From: JANXUC01 sp964619065
GTDB taxonomy: Bacteria > Acidobacteriota > Terriglobia > Terriglobales > Acidobacteriaceae
DNA length: 64,000 nt
Direction: 5' to 3'
NCBI GenBank assembly: GCA_964619065.1
Contig: CAZUCC010000015.1
Span: 12,375 to 76,374, forward strand
The notes below the pieces were generated by a model. That model made no database searches. It was not told the DNA's origin and was given only the letters and a program-made list of their open reading frames with translations. Shown in pieces: positions 16,584 through 26,427 of this stretch; positions within the stretch are counted from its first letter, which is position 1; each line of letters begins with the position of its first letter. The translations under genes were made by a program, and so were the position numbers.

Positions 16584-16673
16584 ATGGGAGTTGAAACAGT
16601 CGTGTTGTTAGTGGTGTGCGTACTGCTGCTCGTGTATTTGGGTTACGCCCTGCTCCAGCCGGAGAAATTTTAG
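16584..16673 (+). CDS. kdpF: KdpF small subunit
   Basis: A 29-residue single-span peptide (MGVETVVLLVVCVLLLVYLGYALLQPEKF). The YLxYALLxPEKF ending is the KdpF hallmark. KdpF stabilises the KdpFABC complex in the inner membrane. It stops two bases before the kdpA ATG, so it is tightly coupled. Confidence 0.88.
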   Translation: MGVETVVLLVVCVLLLVYLGYALLQPEKF

Positions 16674-16675
16674 CC

Positions 16676-18472
16676 ATGACAACGAATGGATGGTTCCAGA
16701 TTGCTCTGTATCTCGCCTTGATATTGGCGATGACCAAGCCGCTCGGAGTATTCATGGCTCGCGTGTTCAGCCGCGAGCGCACGTTCCTCGATCCCGTGCT
16801 GCGTCCGATTGAGCGGCTGCTATATCGCATGACCCTAGTCGATGAAAACCACGAAATGCCGTGGACGGAATACGCGTTCTCCATGCTGTTATTCAGCGGC
16901 GTCTCCATGTTCGCGCTGTATCTCTTGGAACGCTTGCAGCAATTCTTACCTTGGAATCCCCAGAAATTGGCAGCCGTAGCTCCCGCCCTCGCCTTCAACA
17001 CTGCTGCTTCCTTCACCACCAATACGAACTGGCAAAACTACGGGGGTGAGGCCACGATGAGCTACCTCACCCAAATGGCTGGCTTGGCTTACCACAACTT
17101 CATGTCAGCGGCTGTAGGGATCGCTCTGGCTATCGCCTTCATTCGCGGAATTGCGAGGCGGGAACAAAACACCATCGGGAACTTCTGGGTGGATATAACA
17201 CGGGCCACGCTATGGGTCCTCCTGCCCGTATGTTTGGTTTTTGCTCTGGTTCTGGTATCGCAAGGGGTGGTGCAGAACTTCAGGCCGTATGACACGGCAA
17301 AACTAGTTGAACCGCAACAAATTCCGCAGACGGGAGCAGATGGCAAGCCCGTACTTGGCCCAGATGGCAAACCCGCGATGACCACTGTGACTGACCAGGT
17401 GATTGCTCAAGGCCCGGTCGCTTCGCAAGAGGCCATCAAGATGTTCGGTACCAATGGTGGAGGATTTTACAACGCCAACAGTGCGCATCCTTTTGAAAAC
17501 CCCACACCGCTCAGCAATTATTTACAAATGCTTTCCATCTTCGCCATCGGCTCCGGCCTTACTTACACACTGGGCCGCATGACCGGATCGCAGCGTCATG
17601 GATGGGCGGTCTGGTCGGCGATGACCGTCTTATTTGTAGCTGGCGTGGCTACTGTCTACTGGGCAGAGGCACAGGGTAACCCTCTGCTGCAGGGCGTGGA
17701 TCAGCACGTAAGCAGTCTTCATTCGGGCGGGAACATGGAAGGCAAGGAAGTTCGATTTGGTATCGCCGACTCCGCGCTGTTTGCCACGATCACAACTGAC
17801 GCAAGCTGCGGAGCGGTCAACAGCTTCCACGATTCGTTTACTCCGATCGGTGGAATGGTTCCTCTTGCCAACATCATGTTGAGCGAGGTGGTATTCGGAG
17901 GCGTAGGTGCCGGGATGTACGGCATCCTGATCTATGTCGTCTTAGCAGTCTTCATCGCCGGCTTGATGGTGGGCCGAACTCCCGAGTACTTAGGCAAGAA
18001 AATCGAGGCCTATGACGTCAAGATGGCCATGCTGGTGGTTCTTGTCTTTCCTTTAGTCATCTTGGGGTTCACGGCAATATCCGTGCTCTTTAACTTTGGC
18101 ACTTCCAGCATTACCAACCCGGGACCGCACGGTTTTTCGGAGATTCTTTATTCCTTTACATCGCAGGCTGGGAATAACGGTTCTGCTTTCGGCGGGTTGA
18201 ACGGGAATACTTCCTGGTACAACGTCGCGGGTGCGTTCACCATGTTGATTGGACGGTTCTTCATGATCATTCCCATGCTTGCAGTGGCTGGGAATCTCGC
18301 AAGAAAGAAATACGTTCCACCGTCTCTGGGCACATTTCCTGTGACCACACCGCTGTTCTCGGTTCTATTGGTAGGTGTGATTGTGATTGTTGGGGCATTG
18401 ACGTTCTTCCCCGCGCTAAGTTTGGGACCAATACTTGAGCACCTGTTGATGCTGGCAGGCAAGACCTTCTGA
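16676..18472 (+). CDS. kdpA: KdpA, potassium-translocating subunit
   Basis: 598 residues from ATG 16676 (MTTNGWFQIALYL), somewhat longer than the E. coli protein (557). It has about ten TM helices and the selectivity-filter repeats of the superfamily of K transporters (TTNTNWQNYGGE near 110; FGTNGGGFYNANSAHPFENP; TDASCGAVNSFHDSF; GTSSITNPGPHGFSEILYSFTSQAGNNGSAF). A roughly 30-residue insert with PQTGADGKPVLGPDGKPA near 215-240 explains part of the extra length. It binds and conducts K+ within the KdpFABC complex. Confidence 0.97.
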   Translation: MTTNGWFQIALYLALILAMTKPLGVFMARVFSRERTFLDPVLRPIERLLYRMTLVDENHEMPWTEYAFSMLLFSGVSMFALYLLERLQQFLPWNPQKLAAVAPALAFNTAASFTTNTNWQNYGGEATMSYLTQMAGLAYHNFMSAAVGIALAIAFIRGIARREQNTIGNFWVDITRATLWVLLPVCLVFALVLVSQGVVQNFRPYDTAKLVEPQQIPQTGADGKPVLGPDGKPAMTTVTDQVIAQGPVASQEAIKMFGTNGGGFYNANSAHPFENPTPLSNYLQMLSIFAIGSGLTYTLGRMTGSQRHGWAVWSAMTVLFVAGVATVYWAEAQGNPLLQGVDQHVSSLHSGGNMEGKEVRFGIADSALFATITTDASCGAVNSFHDSFTPIGGMVPLANIMLSEVVFGGVGAGMYGILIYVVLAVFIAGLMVGRTPEYLGKKIEAYDVKMAMLVVLVFPLVILGFTAISVLFNFGTSSITNPGPHGFSEILYSFTSQAGNNGSAFGGLNGNTSWYNVAGAFTMLIGRFFMIIPMLAVAGNLARKKYVPPSLGTFPVTTPLFSVLLVGVIVIVGALTFFPALSLGPILEHLLMLAGKTF

Positions 18473-18480
18473 AGGATGCT

Positions 18481-20520
18481 ATGGCGATAAAAAAGAAAGC
18501 TGTTTGGCAATGGAAAATTGTGCGACGGGCACTTTGGGATGCGATTCTGAAGCTCAATCCACGCACCATGATGGCCAACCCTGTCATGTTTGTGGTGGAG
18601 ATCGGGAGTGTCATTACCACGGTTTTGCTGATCCGCAACGCGATGCACGGCATCGCAGGGTTTAAATTCAACCTGCAGATCACGCTCTGGCTCTGGTTTA
18701 CGGTTCTTTTCGCGAATTTCGCCGAAGCCATGGCCGAAGGACGCGGTAAGGCCCAAGCCGAAACGCTCCGCAAGGCTCGCTCGGAAACCGTGGCCAATCG
18801 CTTGACAGGTGCCAATGGAATCGCCGAGAAGGTTCCCAGTTCGAAACTTCGGTCGAACGATTTGGTGCTCTGTTGCGCCGGAGAGCTCATCCCGTCCGAT
18901 GGCGAGATTATCGAAGGAGTCGCTTCCGTCGATGAGTCCGCGATTACCGGTGAGTCCGCTCCGGTGATTCGGGAAGCTGGCGGAGACCGCTCCGCTGTAA
19001 CCGGTGGAACCCGCGTGCTTTCCGATCAGATCAAGGTGCGCATCACTTCGAATCCGGGGGAAACATTCTTGGATCGCATGATCGCTCTGGTGGAAGGCGC
19101 CGAACGCCAGAAGACGCCGAACGAAATTGCGCTGAACATCTTGCTGGCCGGCCTCACTATTATTTTCCTGTTGGCGGTAGTCACGTTGCAGCCGTTCGCC
19201 ATCTACTCGGGCGCACCGCAGACTATATTTGTCCTCGTGTCCCTGCTGGTTTGCCTGATTCCAACAACCATTGGTGGCCTGCTTTCCGCAATTGGAATTG
19301 CGGGCATGGACCGCCTGGTACAACACAACGTTCTCGCCATGTCGGGACGGGCAGTGGAAGCAGCTGGCGATGTGAATACACTTCTTCTGGATAAGACCGG
19401 AACCATCACGTTAGGAAATCGCCAGGCCTCGGAATTCATTCCGGCTCCGGGAACCACAGCGGCGGAAATGGCCGATGCGGCTCAGCTCTCTTCTTTGGCG
19501 GATGAAACTCCCGAGGGGCGTTCAATTGTGGTTCTGGCGAAAGAACAGTATGGCCTACGGGGCAGAGATCTTGGTTCGCATGAAACCACATTCGTTCCCT
19601 TCACTGCGCAGACCCGAATGTCCGGCGTGAACCTCAACGGCCGCGAGATCCGTAAGGGGGCAGTCGATGCCATCATCAAGTATCTCGCCCAGCACAGCAC
19701 GGTTATGCCAAAGGAGGTCCAAGCGTCGGTCGAGGCCATCGCCCGATCCGGCGGCACGCCTCTGGTCGTCGCGGAGAATCGCCGCGCTCTCGGCGTGATT
19801 CACCTCAAAGACATCGTCAAAGGCGGCATGCGTGAGCGCTTCGACAAACTTCGCTCGATGGGAATCAAAACCGTAATGATTACTGGCGACAATCCGCTCA
19901 CTGCCGCTGCGATCGCCCGAGAAGCGGGTGTCGACGATTTCCTGGCCGAAGCTACTCCAAAAGACAAGATGGACCTGATCCGCCGCGAACAAGGTCAAGG
20001 CAAGTTAGTCGCCATGACGGGCGACGGCACCAACGACGCGCCAGCGCTGGCTCAGGCCGATGTTGGCGTCGCCATGAATACTGGTACTCAGGCGGCGAAA
20101 GAAGCCGGCAACATGGTGGATCTCGATTCCAATCCAACCAAACTCATCGAGGTCGTGGAAATCGGCAAGCAACTACTGATGACTCGTGGCGCGCTCACTA
20201 CTTTCTCGATCGCGAACGACGTCGCCAAGTACTTCGCCATCATCCCGGCCATGTTTGCAGCGACTTTCCCGGTGCTGAATGTACTGAACGTCATGCACCT
20301 GAAGACGCCGGAATCAGCGATTCTGTCAGCGGTCATTTTCAACGCCTTGATCATCATTGCGCTGATCCCGCTGGCGCTGCGCGGCGTAAAGTACCACGCC
20401 ATGGGTGCTGCTGTGCTCTTGCGCAGCAATCTTTTGATCTATGGCGTAGGTGGCATCATCATACCGTTCCTCGGTATCAAGCTGATCGACATGGTCATTA
20501 CACGGATCGGAATGGCGTGA
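18481..20520 (+). CDS. kdpB: KdpB, P-type ATPase subunit
   Basis: 679 residues from ATG 18481 with a strong ribosome site (AAGGA). Diagnostic motifs are TGES in the actuator domain, the phosphorylated Asp in DKTGTIT, KGAVDAI and SGGTPLVV in the nucleotide-binding domain, and TGDGTNDAPALAQADVGVAMN in the hinge. It hydrolyses ATP to drive K+ uptake through KdpA. It sits between kdpA and kdpC with 8- and 23-bp gaps, the standard order. Confidence 0.98.
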   Translation: MAIKKKAVWQWKIVRRALWDAILKLNPRTMMANPVMFVVEIGSVITTVLLIRNAMHGIAGFKFNLQITLWLWFTVLFANFAEAMAEGRGKAQAETLRKARSETVANRLTGANGIAEKVPSSKLRSNDLVLCCAGELIPSDGEIIEGVASVDESAITGESAPVIREAGGDRSAVTGGTRVLSDQIKVRITSNPGETFLDRMIALVEGAERQKTPNEIALNILLAGLTIIFLLAVVTLQPFAIYSGAPQTIFVLVSLLVCLIPTTIGGLLSAIGIAGMDRLVQHNVLAMSGRAVEAAGDVNTLLLDKTGTITLGNRQASEFIPAPGTTAAEMADAAQLSSLADETPEGRSIVVLAKEQYGLRGRDLGSHETTFVPFTAQTRMSGVNLNGREIRKGAVDAIIKYLAQHSTVMPKEVQASVEAIARSGGTPLVVAENRRALGVIHLKDIVKGGMRERFDKLRSMGIKTVMITGDNPLTAAAIAREAGVDDFLAEATPKDKMDLIRREQGQGKLVAMTGDGTNDAPALAQADVGVAMNTGTQAAKEAGNMVDLDSNPTKLIEVVEIGKQLLMTRGALTTFSIANDVAKYFAIIPAMFAATFPVLNVLNVMHLKTPESAILSAVIFNALIIIALIPLALRGVKYHAMGAAVLLRSNLLIYGVGGIIIPFLGIKLIDMVITRIGMA

Positions 20521-20543
20521 TCGTGGAACTCTAGAGGCGAAAT

Positions 20544-21134
20544 ATGAAGAAAAACTTATTGATCTCTGTGCTTATGACGGTGGTGACCACGGTTCTTCTA
20601 GGACTTATCTACCCATTAGTGCTTACTGGACTCGTGCAAGTGTTTATGCATGATAAGGCGAACGGTCAACTCATCCCGTTGAACGGCAAAGTCGTAGGCT
20701 CGCGCATCCTTGGTCAGCCGTTTACGAGTGCCGCTTACTTCCACTCACGTCCCTCTGCGGCGGGCAATGGATACGATGCCGCGAACTCAAGCCCGTCAAA
20801 CCTCGGACCCACGAATCAAAAATTGATTGATCGCGTGAAATCAGATGTTGCAAGCGCTCAAGCGGACAACCCCAACCAACCGGTACCTATTGATTTGGTC
20901 ACGACATCAGGTTCCGGGCTAGACCCCCACATCTCGCCGGCGGCTGCTGAATTCCAGCTGGCGCGCATTGCGAAAGCTCGCGGCACGAGTGAGGAACAGT
21001 TGCGGCAACTCATCGCCCGGCACACGGAGGGCAGACAACTGGGATTCCTCGGCGAACCACGGGTGAATGTTTTGGAACTGAACTTGGAGCTCGACCAACG
21101 GTTTCCAACAGCAAAGCAGGCCAAGGCAGAGTAA
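20544..21134 (+). CDS. kdpC: KdpC, stabilising subunit
   Basis: 196 residues with one N-terminal TM helix (LLISVLMTVVTTVLLGLIYPLVLTG) and an extracytoplasmic domain with the conserved FTSAAYFHSRPSAAG, NSSPSNLGPTN, TTSGSGLDPHISP and GEPRVNVLELN segments. It completes the KdpFABC pump and aids nucleotide binding by KdpB. It is the last gene of the operon; the next gene is convergent. Confidence 0.97.
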   Translation: MKKNLLISVLMTVVTTVLLGLIYPLVLTGLVQVFMHDKANGQLIPLNGKVVGSRILGQPFTSAAYFHSRPSAAGNGYDAANSSPSNLGPTNQKLIDRVKSDVASAQADNPNQPVPIDLVTTSGSGLDPHISPAAAEFQLARIAKARGTSEEQLRQLIARHTEGRQLGFLGEPRVNVLELNLELDQRFPTAKQAKAE

Positions 21135-21158
21135 TCCGCTGCACCTGGCCTGTCTGTG

Positions 21159-22154
21159 TTACTTGCCTACGACTAACACCTCAAACTGCCCCGCTTCCGC
21201 TGTAGACAAAAAAAGCTGATGTGTCTTAGGATCCAGCGCCATGGTCTTCGCCCGAGGCAAGGTCTTGACCGTGTCGACCACGGAATATTTATCTGGACTG
21301 TCCTGGTGAATCACGGAAATACTACCCTCGCCGTTCGAAAAGAAAATGAGCTGGGAGTCTGGGTCAAACGCAGTTGCATCCACATGATCGCCAATCGGTA
21401 GCGTGGTAATTACTTTTCCAGACTCGGAATCAAGAACCGCCATGAGGTGATTTCTGCAGCCAATAAACAGGCGGTGATTCGGCCGGTCCATCGCCATGCT
21501 CGAAGGCGACTCGCAAGGGGCGGTTTTCCAGCGCTGTTCAACAGTCAGCTTCCGCGAATTGATCTTGAGCACAAGGCTCTCGTCTTCCAGATTATTGAAA
21601 ACGTACCCATTACCGTCGGACACGGCGAACTCGGGGCCTCCGCCCAAGTCGATTGTGCCCGCCACCTTACCGTCCGCGGCTGAAATCACAGTGGTGCTGT
21701 TGCTGTCTCCGTTGAAGGCAAAAACCTGTGACGTAGCCGGATCGTAGATGATCGCGTCTGGCTTTTTACCTGTAGCCACTTCGCCTAGCTTCTTGAGAGT
21801 CTTCAAATCAAAGATCGTGGCCGTCGAAGACTGGCCATTACTGACGAACCCGCGACCCAGTTCCGGCGCGATCGCAATGCCGTGCACACCGGGAGTATTG
21901 GGAATGTTGCCGACGACGCTGTTCGAATCCAGATCGAGGACTTCAACTTGCGTTCCGTGAGAAACGTACAAGCGCCGCGCTGCTTCATCCACCGCGAGAT
22001 AATCCCATCCGCCCTGACCTGGAATTGGAATCTTCTTCGTGATTTTATAGCCGCTCTCGGAAAATGCCGACGCGGCCAGCATTGTCAAGCTCAATACAAC
22101 TAGAGTTACCCTTCTACTGGCCATATTCAGAAATGCTCGACGGTCGATAAACAT
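21159..22154 (-). CDS. Exported YncE-like beta-propeller protein
   Basis: 331 residues from ATG 22154 with AAAGGAC about ten bases upstream. The N-terminus holds RRAF and a hydrophobic signal (VTLVVLSLTMLAASAFS). The body has repeated YVTN-type units (GWDYLAVDEAARRLYVSHGTQVEVLDLDS, GVHGIAIAPELGRGFVSNG, KKPDAIIYDPATSQVFAFNGDSN), as in YncE/surface-layer propellers. No catalytic motif is visible. It follows the metallophosphoesterase gene on the same strand and ends against kdpC. The function is probably binding in the periplasm. Confidence 0.8.
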   Translation of the reverse strand: MFIDRRAFLNMASRRVTLVVLSLTMLAASAFSESGYKITKKIPIPGQGGWDYLAVDEAARRLYVSHGTQVEVLDLDSNSVVGNIPNTPGVHGIAIAPELGRGFVSNGQSSTATIFDLKTLKKLGEVATGKKPDAIIYDPATSQVFAFNGDSNSTTVISAADGKVAGTIDLGGGPEFAVSDGNGYVFNNLEDESLVLKINSRKLTVEQRWKTAPCESPSSMAMDRPNHRLFIGCRNHLMAVLDSESGKVITTLPIGDHVDATAFDPDSQLIFFSNGEGSISVIHQDSPDKYSVVDTVKTLPRAKTMALDPKTHQLFLSTAEAGQFEVLVVGK

Positions 22155-22208
22155 GCGGGATTGTCCTTTCAGATGGGTTGATCAGAACTTGTAAATTTCC
22201 GGTGTAAC

Positions 22209-23141
22209 TTAGTGGCAGGCTCCGTGTCCGGAATCCGTAAACGTCTTCCCCGCCTCCGGAACGAATTCCCAGTCATAACTTTTTGCGTGAAGCGTGAGCT
22301 TAAGAACTCCGTAGGTGTCCGAATTCCGCACCTCACTATTGGGCCGTGAGGAAGAGGCAAACTCCCGGTGAGAATTTTTTCCACCGCTGCCGACGACGAA
22401 TTCGCGAATGCCATGCGCATTGTCGGCTTTACCCTCCGAATCTTGCGGCGCAAAGCGTTCATAGTCGTGATCGTGCCCATTGATAACAACATCCACTCCC
22501 GCCTGGTAAAGAATCTCCCACAAAGGCTTCATGAGCGGATCGTTGCCATGTTTACCCCCGGAACTGAACAGCGGCTTGTGAAAATACGCCGCCGTGCACG
22601 CGGTCGGGGACCCGGCAAGATCTTGCTTCAACCACTTCCCTTGCGGAGAAGCGGCGTCGCAGCCACCCACTTGGTCACACTCGCTGTTTAAAACAATGAT
22701 GTGCCAGGCCCCGAGGTCGTAGCTGTAGTAAGCCTTCTTGGGATCTCCCGCGGCAGCGCCAAAATAACGCGCGTAACCCGAAGCGCCATCGCTGTGATAT
22801 TCGTGATTGCCGACGGCAGGGCGGGTGCGGTCTTTGAAGCGTCCCCAAGTCGGACCGTAACATTTGGCAAACTGCTCATCGGAACCATCGGGATAGGCCA
22901 GATCACCTACAGCAAAAACGGTACCGGGAATGTGGTCGATCAATTTCGCTGTGGCCTCCGCGCCCTCCAGTTGACCGCAAGTGGCGATATCACCAGCACC
23001 GACCAGCACAGGATCGGAACTCTCGGCTTGAACTGACGCGGCCGGAGCGACATCAGCTTTTTTCTGTGCCGTGCCTGAAGCGGTGATGCACGGGACCACC
23101 CAGACAAGGTACGCAAACAGGAAAAGACCGCGTTTCGTCAT
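22209..23141 (-). CDS. Secreted metallophosphoesterase
   Basis: 310 residues with a signal peptide (LFLFAYLVWVVPCITASG). All calcineurin-type metal motifs are present: GDIATC, AVGDLAYPDG, VGNHEYH, a distal His in YFHKPLF, and INGHDHDYERFAPQD, in the purple-acid-phosphatase-like arrangement. It probably releases phosphate from organic esters outside the inner membrane. The 5' end faces a TonB receptor on the same strand (stop 23245), with a 103-bp gap; a link to phosphorus uptake is inference. Confidence 0.86.
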   Translation of the reverse strand: MTKRGLFLFAYLVWVVPCITASGTAQKKADVAPAASVQAESSDPVLVGAGDIATCGQLEGAEATAKLIDHIPGTVFAVGDLAYPDGSDEQFAKCYGPTWGRFKDRTRPAVGNHEYHSDGASGYARYFGAAAGDPKKAYYSYDLGAWHIIVLNSECDQVGGCDAASPQGKWLKQDLAGSPTACTAAYFHKPLFSSGGKHGNDPLMKPLWEILYQAGVDVVINGHDHDYERFAPQDSEGKADNAHGIREFVVGSGGKNSHREFASSSRPNSEVRNSDTYGVLKLTLHAKSYDWEFVPEAGKTFTDSGHGACH

Positions 23142-23244
23142 CTACGCCCTCGGAACGACTGTACAGCTGAAACCTGAAGATTATATGAACTCACATGGGA
23201 GCCGTGACGCTACGGCTCCCAGCAGTCTTATGCAGGTGCGTTTT

Positions 23245-26184
23245 TTATTTTGGTTCATTCGACAAGTTGAAGCGCAGACCAAAAGAATAGCTTGGTTTGT
23301 AGTACTCGCGCTGAATCGGGAATTGCGGGCTGCCCTGATAAAAGCCGAACACTTCATTGGTCAGGTTCAGACCAGAGACGATGAGTTCCAGCCCACGATA
23401 CATACGGAAACTCCCCTGAGCATCGACCTGTGTGTGAGCGTACAAGTAGATGTCGCCGAGCGGTCCTTTCGTGCCAAGTGGAACTGGATGCGGCGTGCCA
23501 TCCGCGTTCAAGTCGAAATAATTGTATTGGAAAATATTTGCGTCGTTGTGGGAGACACCAACGCGCATCGACAGCCGTCCGCGATCATACGTTGGACTAA
23601 TGTTCCAGGTGTTCGGAGCTTGGCGTTGCAACGCCGGCGTATCGGAGCGGTTCGGGATGTGGCCTCCGTAGGAGTTCGTGTAGCTGTAGTTGGCTGAAAT
23701 GCCCAGACCACTCGCGGGCCCGGGAAGAAAGGTCAGGTGCTGCTGGTAGGCGATTTCGAATCCGAACAAGTGCGCGCTCGAGCCGTTGATAGGACGACTA
23801 AGTTCGAAGCCGACGTAATTTGCGCCAAACTGCGCAGGATCCGTTACGACCTGACGGATCTGATAGATAGGATCGGAAAGTTGTTTATAAAAGAAACCGG
23901 CCTGAATTAGCCCCAGCGGACGCAGAGTCTGCTCATACAGCAAATCGTAATTGTTTGCATGCGTGGCTTTGAGGCTCGGATTACCAGTGCTAACTCCCGG
24001 GGGGATCGCGCTGGCATCAGCGTTGAAAAACGGCGGGAGGTCGCCGAAATTCGGGCGGGCTATACCGCGACCATAGACGGCTCGGATTGCGGCATCGTGC
24101 CCGAGAGCATAGCGAAACTGGACGCTCGGGAGCGGATCGAGATACGACGAGGTCTTGTTGATTGGGGTGAAGGACCCGGTGGCTCCGGCGCAAATCGGAT
24201 CAGGATCGGTTGGCCCGCAAAGATCGCCGTTGGAATCGAGGAGAACCTGATTCCCCCGAACCCGCTCGTTGGTGGCCTCTAGACGGAGTCCAGTCTGCAA
24301 GCGCACGCGGCCGAATTCCAGCGTGTTCATCAGGTACCCAGCGGTGATGCGCTCGATTAAATCGTAATTGTTGCTAATCGTATTGAGCAGCGTGCCTGGC
24401 TGGTCGAGTTGAAAAAAGCTTGTGTTATTGCTGTTAGCATTGAAGAACGACCGAATTTTGCCATAGTCAGCAGTCGGACCGAAGGAGTAAATCTTGTCGT
24501 AGTAATCGGGATCTCGGAAACTACCCTGAAAACCCGATAGTTGGAAGGCTGGATCTGGATTCGAACTGGCCGAGTCGAACGTCGTGTTGTAATCGTCCTC
24601 CGCAGCGTCCTGGAACTTGTGGGCATTGCGAATCTTGAAGCCCAATTCAAAGATGCCGAAATGCCCACCCAAGCTGTAGGTATGAGCCGCGGCGATGGCT
24701 CCCTGAAGGTTAAGCTGCGCCGCAAAGTTATGGCTCACGTTGATGTCGGCCATGTAATACTGCGTCGTATCGAATATATTGAAGCCGGCTTGCGGGACCA
24801 GTTTCGGCGTGTGCGGATTGGTCCAGTCCAAAGTAAAAGGAATTGCGGCCAGTTGACTGTCGTCGGTAGGAGTGAAGTCCGCTGTGGAATACCCTTTGTC
24901 GCCTTCGGTGGAGCGGGAGATCGAGATATCGTAAGAAAGCCAGGACTTGGAGAAAACATGTTTACCACCTGCCGCCAAGCTTCCAATTACTTCGACGGGT
25001 CGGCGGATCTGGGCGTTGTAGCTGATCGAGCCAGTGCCGGCATCTGTGGCCGACTGGTAGTCGCCGGCTGCCGGGCCGTACACCCAGCGGTCGCCGAAGT
25101 TCTTGAAGTGGGAGTAGAGGCCACGAACATAGAGGCCGCCGCCATCCGCCAATTTGTAGTCGGCACTGCCCGCGAAACCTAGCCGCTCGCGGTAGTAGCG
25201 GTATTCGCGGAGATCTATTCCGGTGATGATGGGCGTGACGGTTCCATTGAACGTTCCTGTGTCAAGTCCGTTCTCGATGTCGTTGATGCCGCGTCCGTTC
25301 CAGTCATAGCTCGCGCCGAAGAGAATTCCGAACTTCTTCTGGACGCCAAAACGCTGACCAATCGTGCTGTCCATTTCTGTAAGAGTGCGGCCGCCTTCAA
25401 TGGGCGTATAACCGCCGATGCCGTTAATGTAGAGGGTGGGCCTCTCGCCTGCGGTCTTGGTGACCAGATTGACCGAACCACCGATGGCATCACCATCCTG
25501 GTTGGCGGAGAGAGTCTTGTTGATCTCCACCGATTCCACGAGGTTAGCGGGAATGGAGTCAAGCTTGATCTGACGCACCCCAGCCTCTGACGACGGAACG
25601 TTGACGCCGTTCACAGTCACGTTGCTGAGCCGCGGCTCCAGTCCGCGAATCTGCACATATTTGCCTTCACCCTCATCGCGCTCGAGCGTGACGCTAGGGA
25701 GACGGCCCAGCGCGTCGGCAATGTTCGTGTTGGGCAAGCTGGTGATCACCTCGACCGGTAACACCTGCAGGATATTCGGGGAGGTGAACTGACGATTGAT
25801 GGCTTCGGCCTCGCCGTGTCCGCGCTCAGCATAAACTACGACTTCTTCAGTTTTGGACGCTGCCCCGAGAAGTACCTCGACACCGGTCGCTTGCCCGGCA
25901 GAGACTGTGACATCTTTTGTAAATGTGGCGAAACCTACGTAGGTGACGGTCACCGTATAGTTGCCGGGAGCGAGGTTCAGAATTGTGAACTCGCCCCGCT
26001 GGTTCGTCACGGCGGGCGCAGCCTTCGGTTGTAGTTCTACCCGCGCGCCCTGGAGCACGGCGCCCGACGAATCGGTGACACGGCCGCTGATGGATCCGGA
26101 GCTGCCTTGCGCCGAAACAGGTATCGGCGAAACAAAGCTTGTCATCACTGCAAATAGGACTGCCGTGAGTAAAGAGTTCCTCAT
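23245..26184 (-). CDS. TonB-dependent receptor, large, with carboxypeptidase-regulatory domain
   Basis: 979 residues from ATG 26184 (MRNSLLTAVLFAVMTSFVSP signal). A carboxypeptidase-regulatory domain (SGSISGRVTDSSGAVLQGARV) precedes the plug (SLPNTNIADALGRLPSVTLERDEGEG, VQIRGLEPRLSNVTVNGVNVPS), and a long barrel ends in an aromatic strand (YSFGLRFNL). The plug wording matches the Caulobacter-type TonB receptor family often linked to sugars or phosphorylated compounds. It neighbours a secreted phosphoesterase downstream and a divergent two-component system upstream. Substrate not proven. Confidence 0.9.
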   Translation of the reverse strand: MRNSLLTAVLFAVMTSFVSPIPVSAQGSSGSISGRVTDSSGAVLQGARVELQPKAAPAVTNQRGEFTILNLAPGNYTVTVTYVGFATFTKDVTVSAGQATGVEVLLGAASKTEEVVVYAERGHGEAEAINRQFTSPNILQVLPVEVITSLPNTNIADALGRLPSVTLERDEGEGKYVQIRGLEPRLSNVTVNGVNVPSSEAGVRQIKLDSIPANLVESVEINKTLSANQDGDAIGGSVNLVTKTAGERPTLYINGIGGYTPIEGGRTLTEMDSTIGQRFGVQKKFGILFGASYDWNGRGINDIENGLDTGTFNGTVTPIITGIDLREYRYYRERLGFAGSADYKLADGGGLYVRGLYSHFKNFGDRWVYGPAAGDYQSATDAGTGSISYNAQIRRPVEVIGSLAAGGKHVFSKSWLSYDISISRSTEGDKGYSTADFTPTDDSQLAAIPFTLDWTNPHTPKLVPQAGFNIFDTTQYYMADINVSHNFAAQLNLQGAIAAAHTYSLGGHFGIFELGFKIRNAHKFQDAAEDDYNTTFDSASSNPDPAFQLSGFQGSFRDPDYYDKIYSFGPTADYGKIRSFFNANSNNTSFFQLDQPGTLLNTISNNYDLIERITAGYLMNTLEFGRVRLQTGLRLEATNERVRGNQVLLDSNGDLCGPTDPDPICAGATGSFTPINKTSSYLDPLPSVQFRYALGHDAAIRAVYGRGIARPNFGDLPPFFNADASAIPPGVSTGNPSLKATHANNYDLLYEQTLRPLGLIQAGFFYKQLSDPIYQIRQVVTDPAQFGANYVGFELSRPINGSSAHLFGFEIAYQQHLTFLPGPASGLGISANYSYTNSYGGHIPNRSDTPALQRQAPNTWNISPTYDRGRLSMRVGVSHNDANIFQYNYFDLNADGTPHPVPLGTKGPLGDIYLYAHTQVDAQGSFRMYRGLELIVSGLNLTNEVFGFYQGSPQFPIQREYYKPSYSFGLRFNLSNEPK

Positions 26185-26375
26185 AATGCATCCTCCGCTT
26201 TCGAATTCGTCCCTTAGCGCGACACAACGGCGTGACACACTAAGCCCTCAGCGCTATTGTTCGGAAACCCGATCTTATGAAGAGAATGTGAATCTTGGGT
26301 TACGGGTGGGTGAAAATTTCTTCAGTTTCGCCGACTGGGTTTGGTGATAAACCCCTTGTTTTCCACAAAGCTTGC

Positions 26376-26393
26376 TTTTCAGTGAATTTTCAG
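26376..26393 (+). promoter_or_regulatory. Candidate OmpR-family operator (phased direct repeat)
   Basis: TTTTCAG at 26376 and again at 26387, exactly 11 bp apart with four bases between. This is the typical repeat geometry of OmpR/PhoB-family sites. It lies 35 bp before the regulator's GTG and in the shared region with the divergent TonB receptor. Confidence 0.45.
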
Positions 26394-26427
26394 CCTTGTC
26401 GATTAAAATAACTTCGGGCGGGCTGCC

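Noticed and set aside
18148..19326. 392-residue minus-strand frame
   Set aside because: Antisense shadow of kdpA/kdpB.
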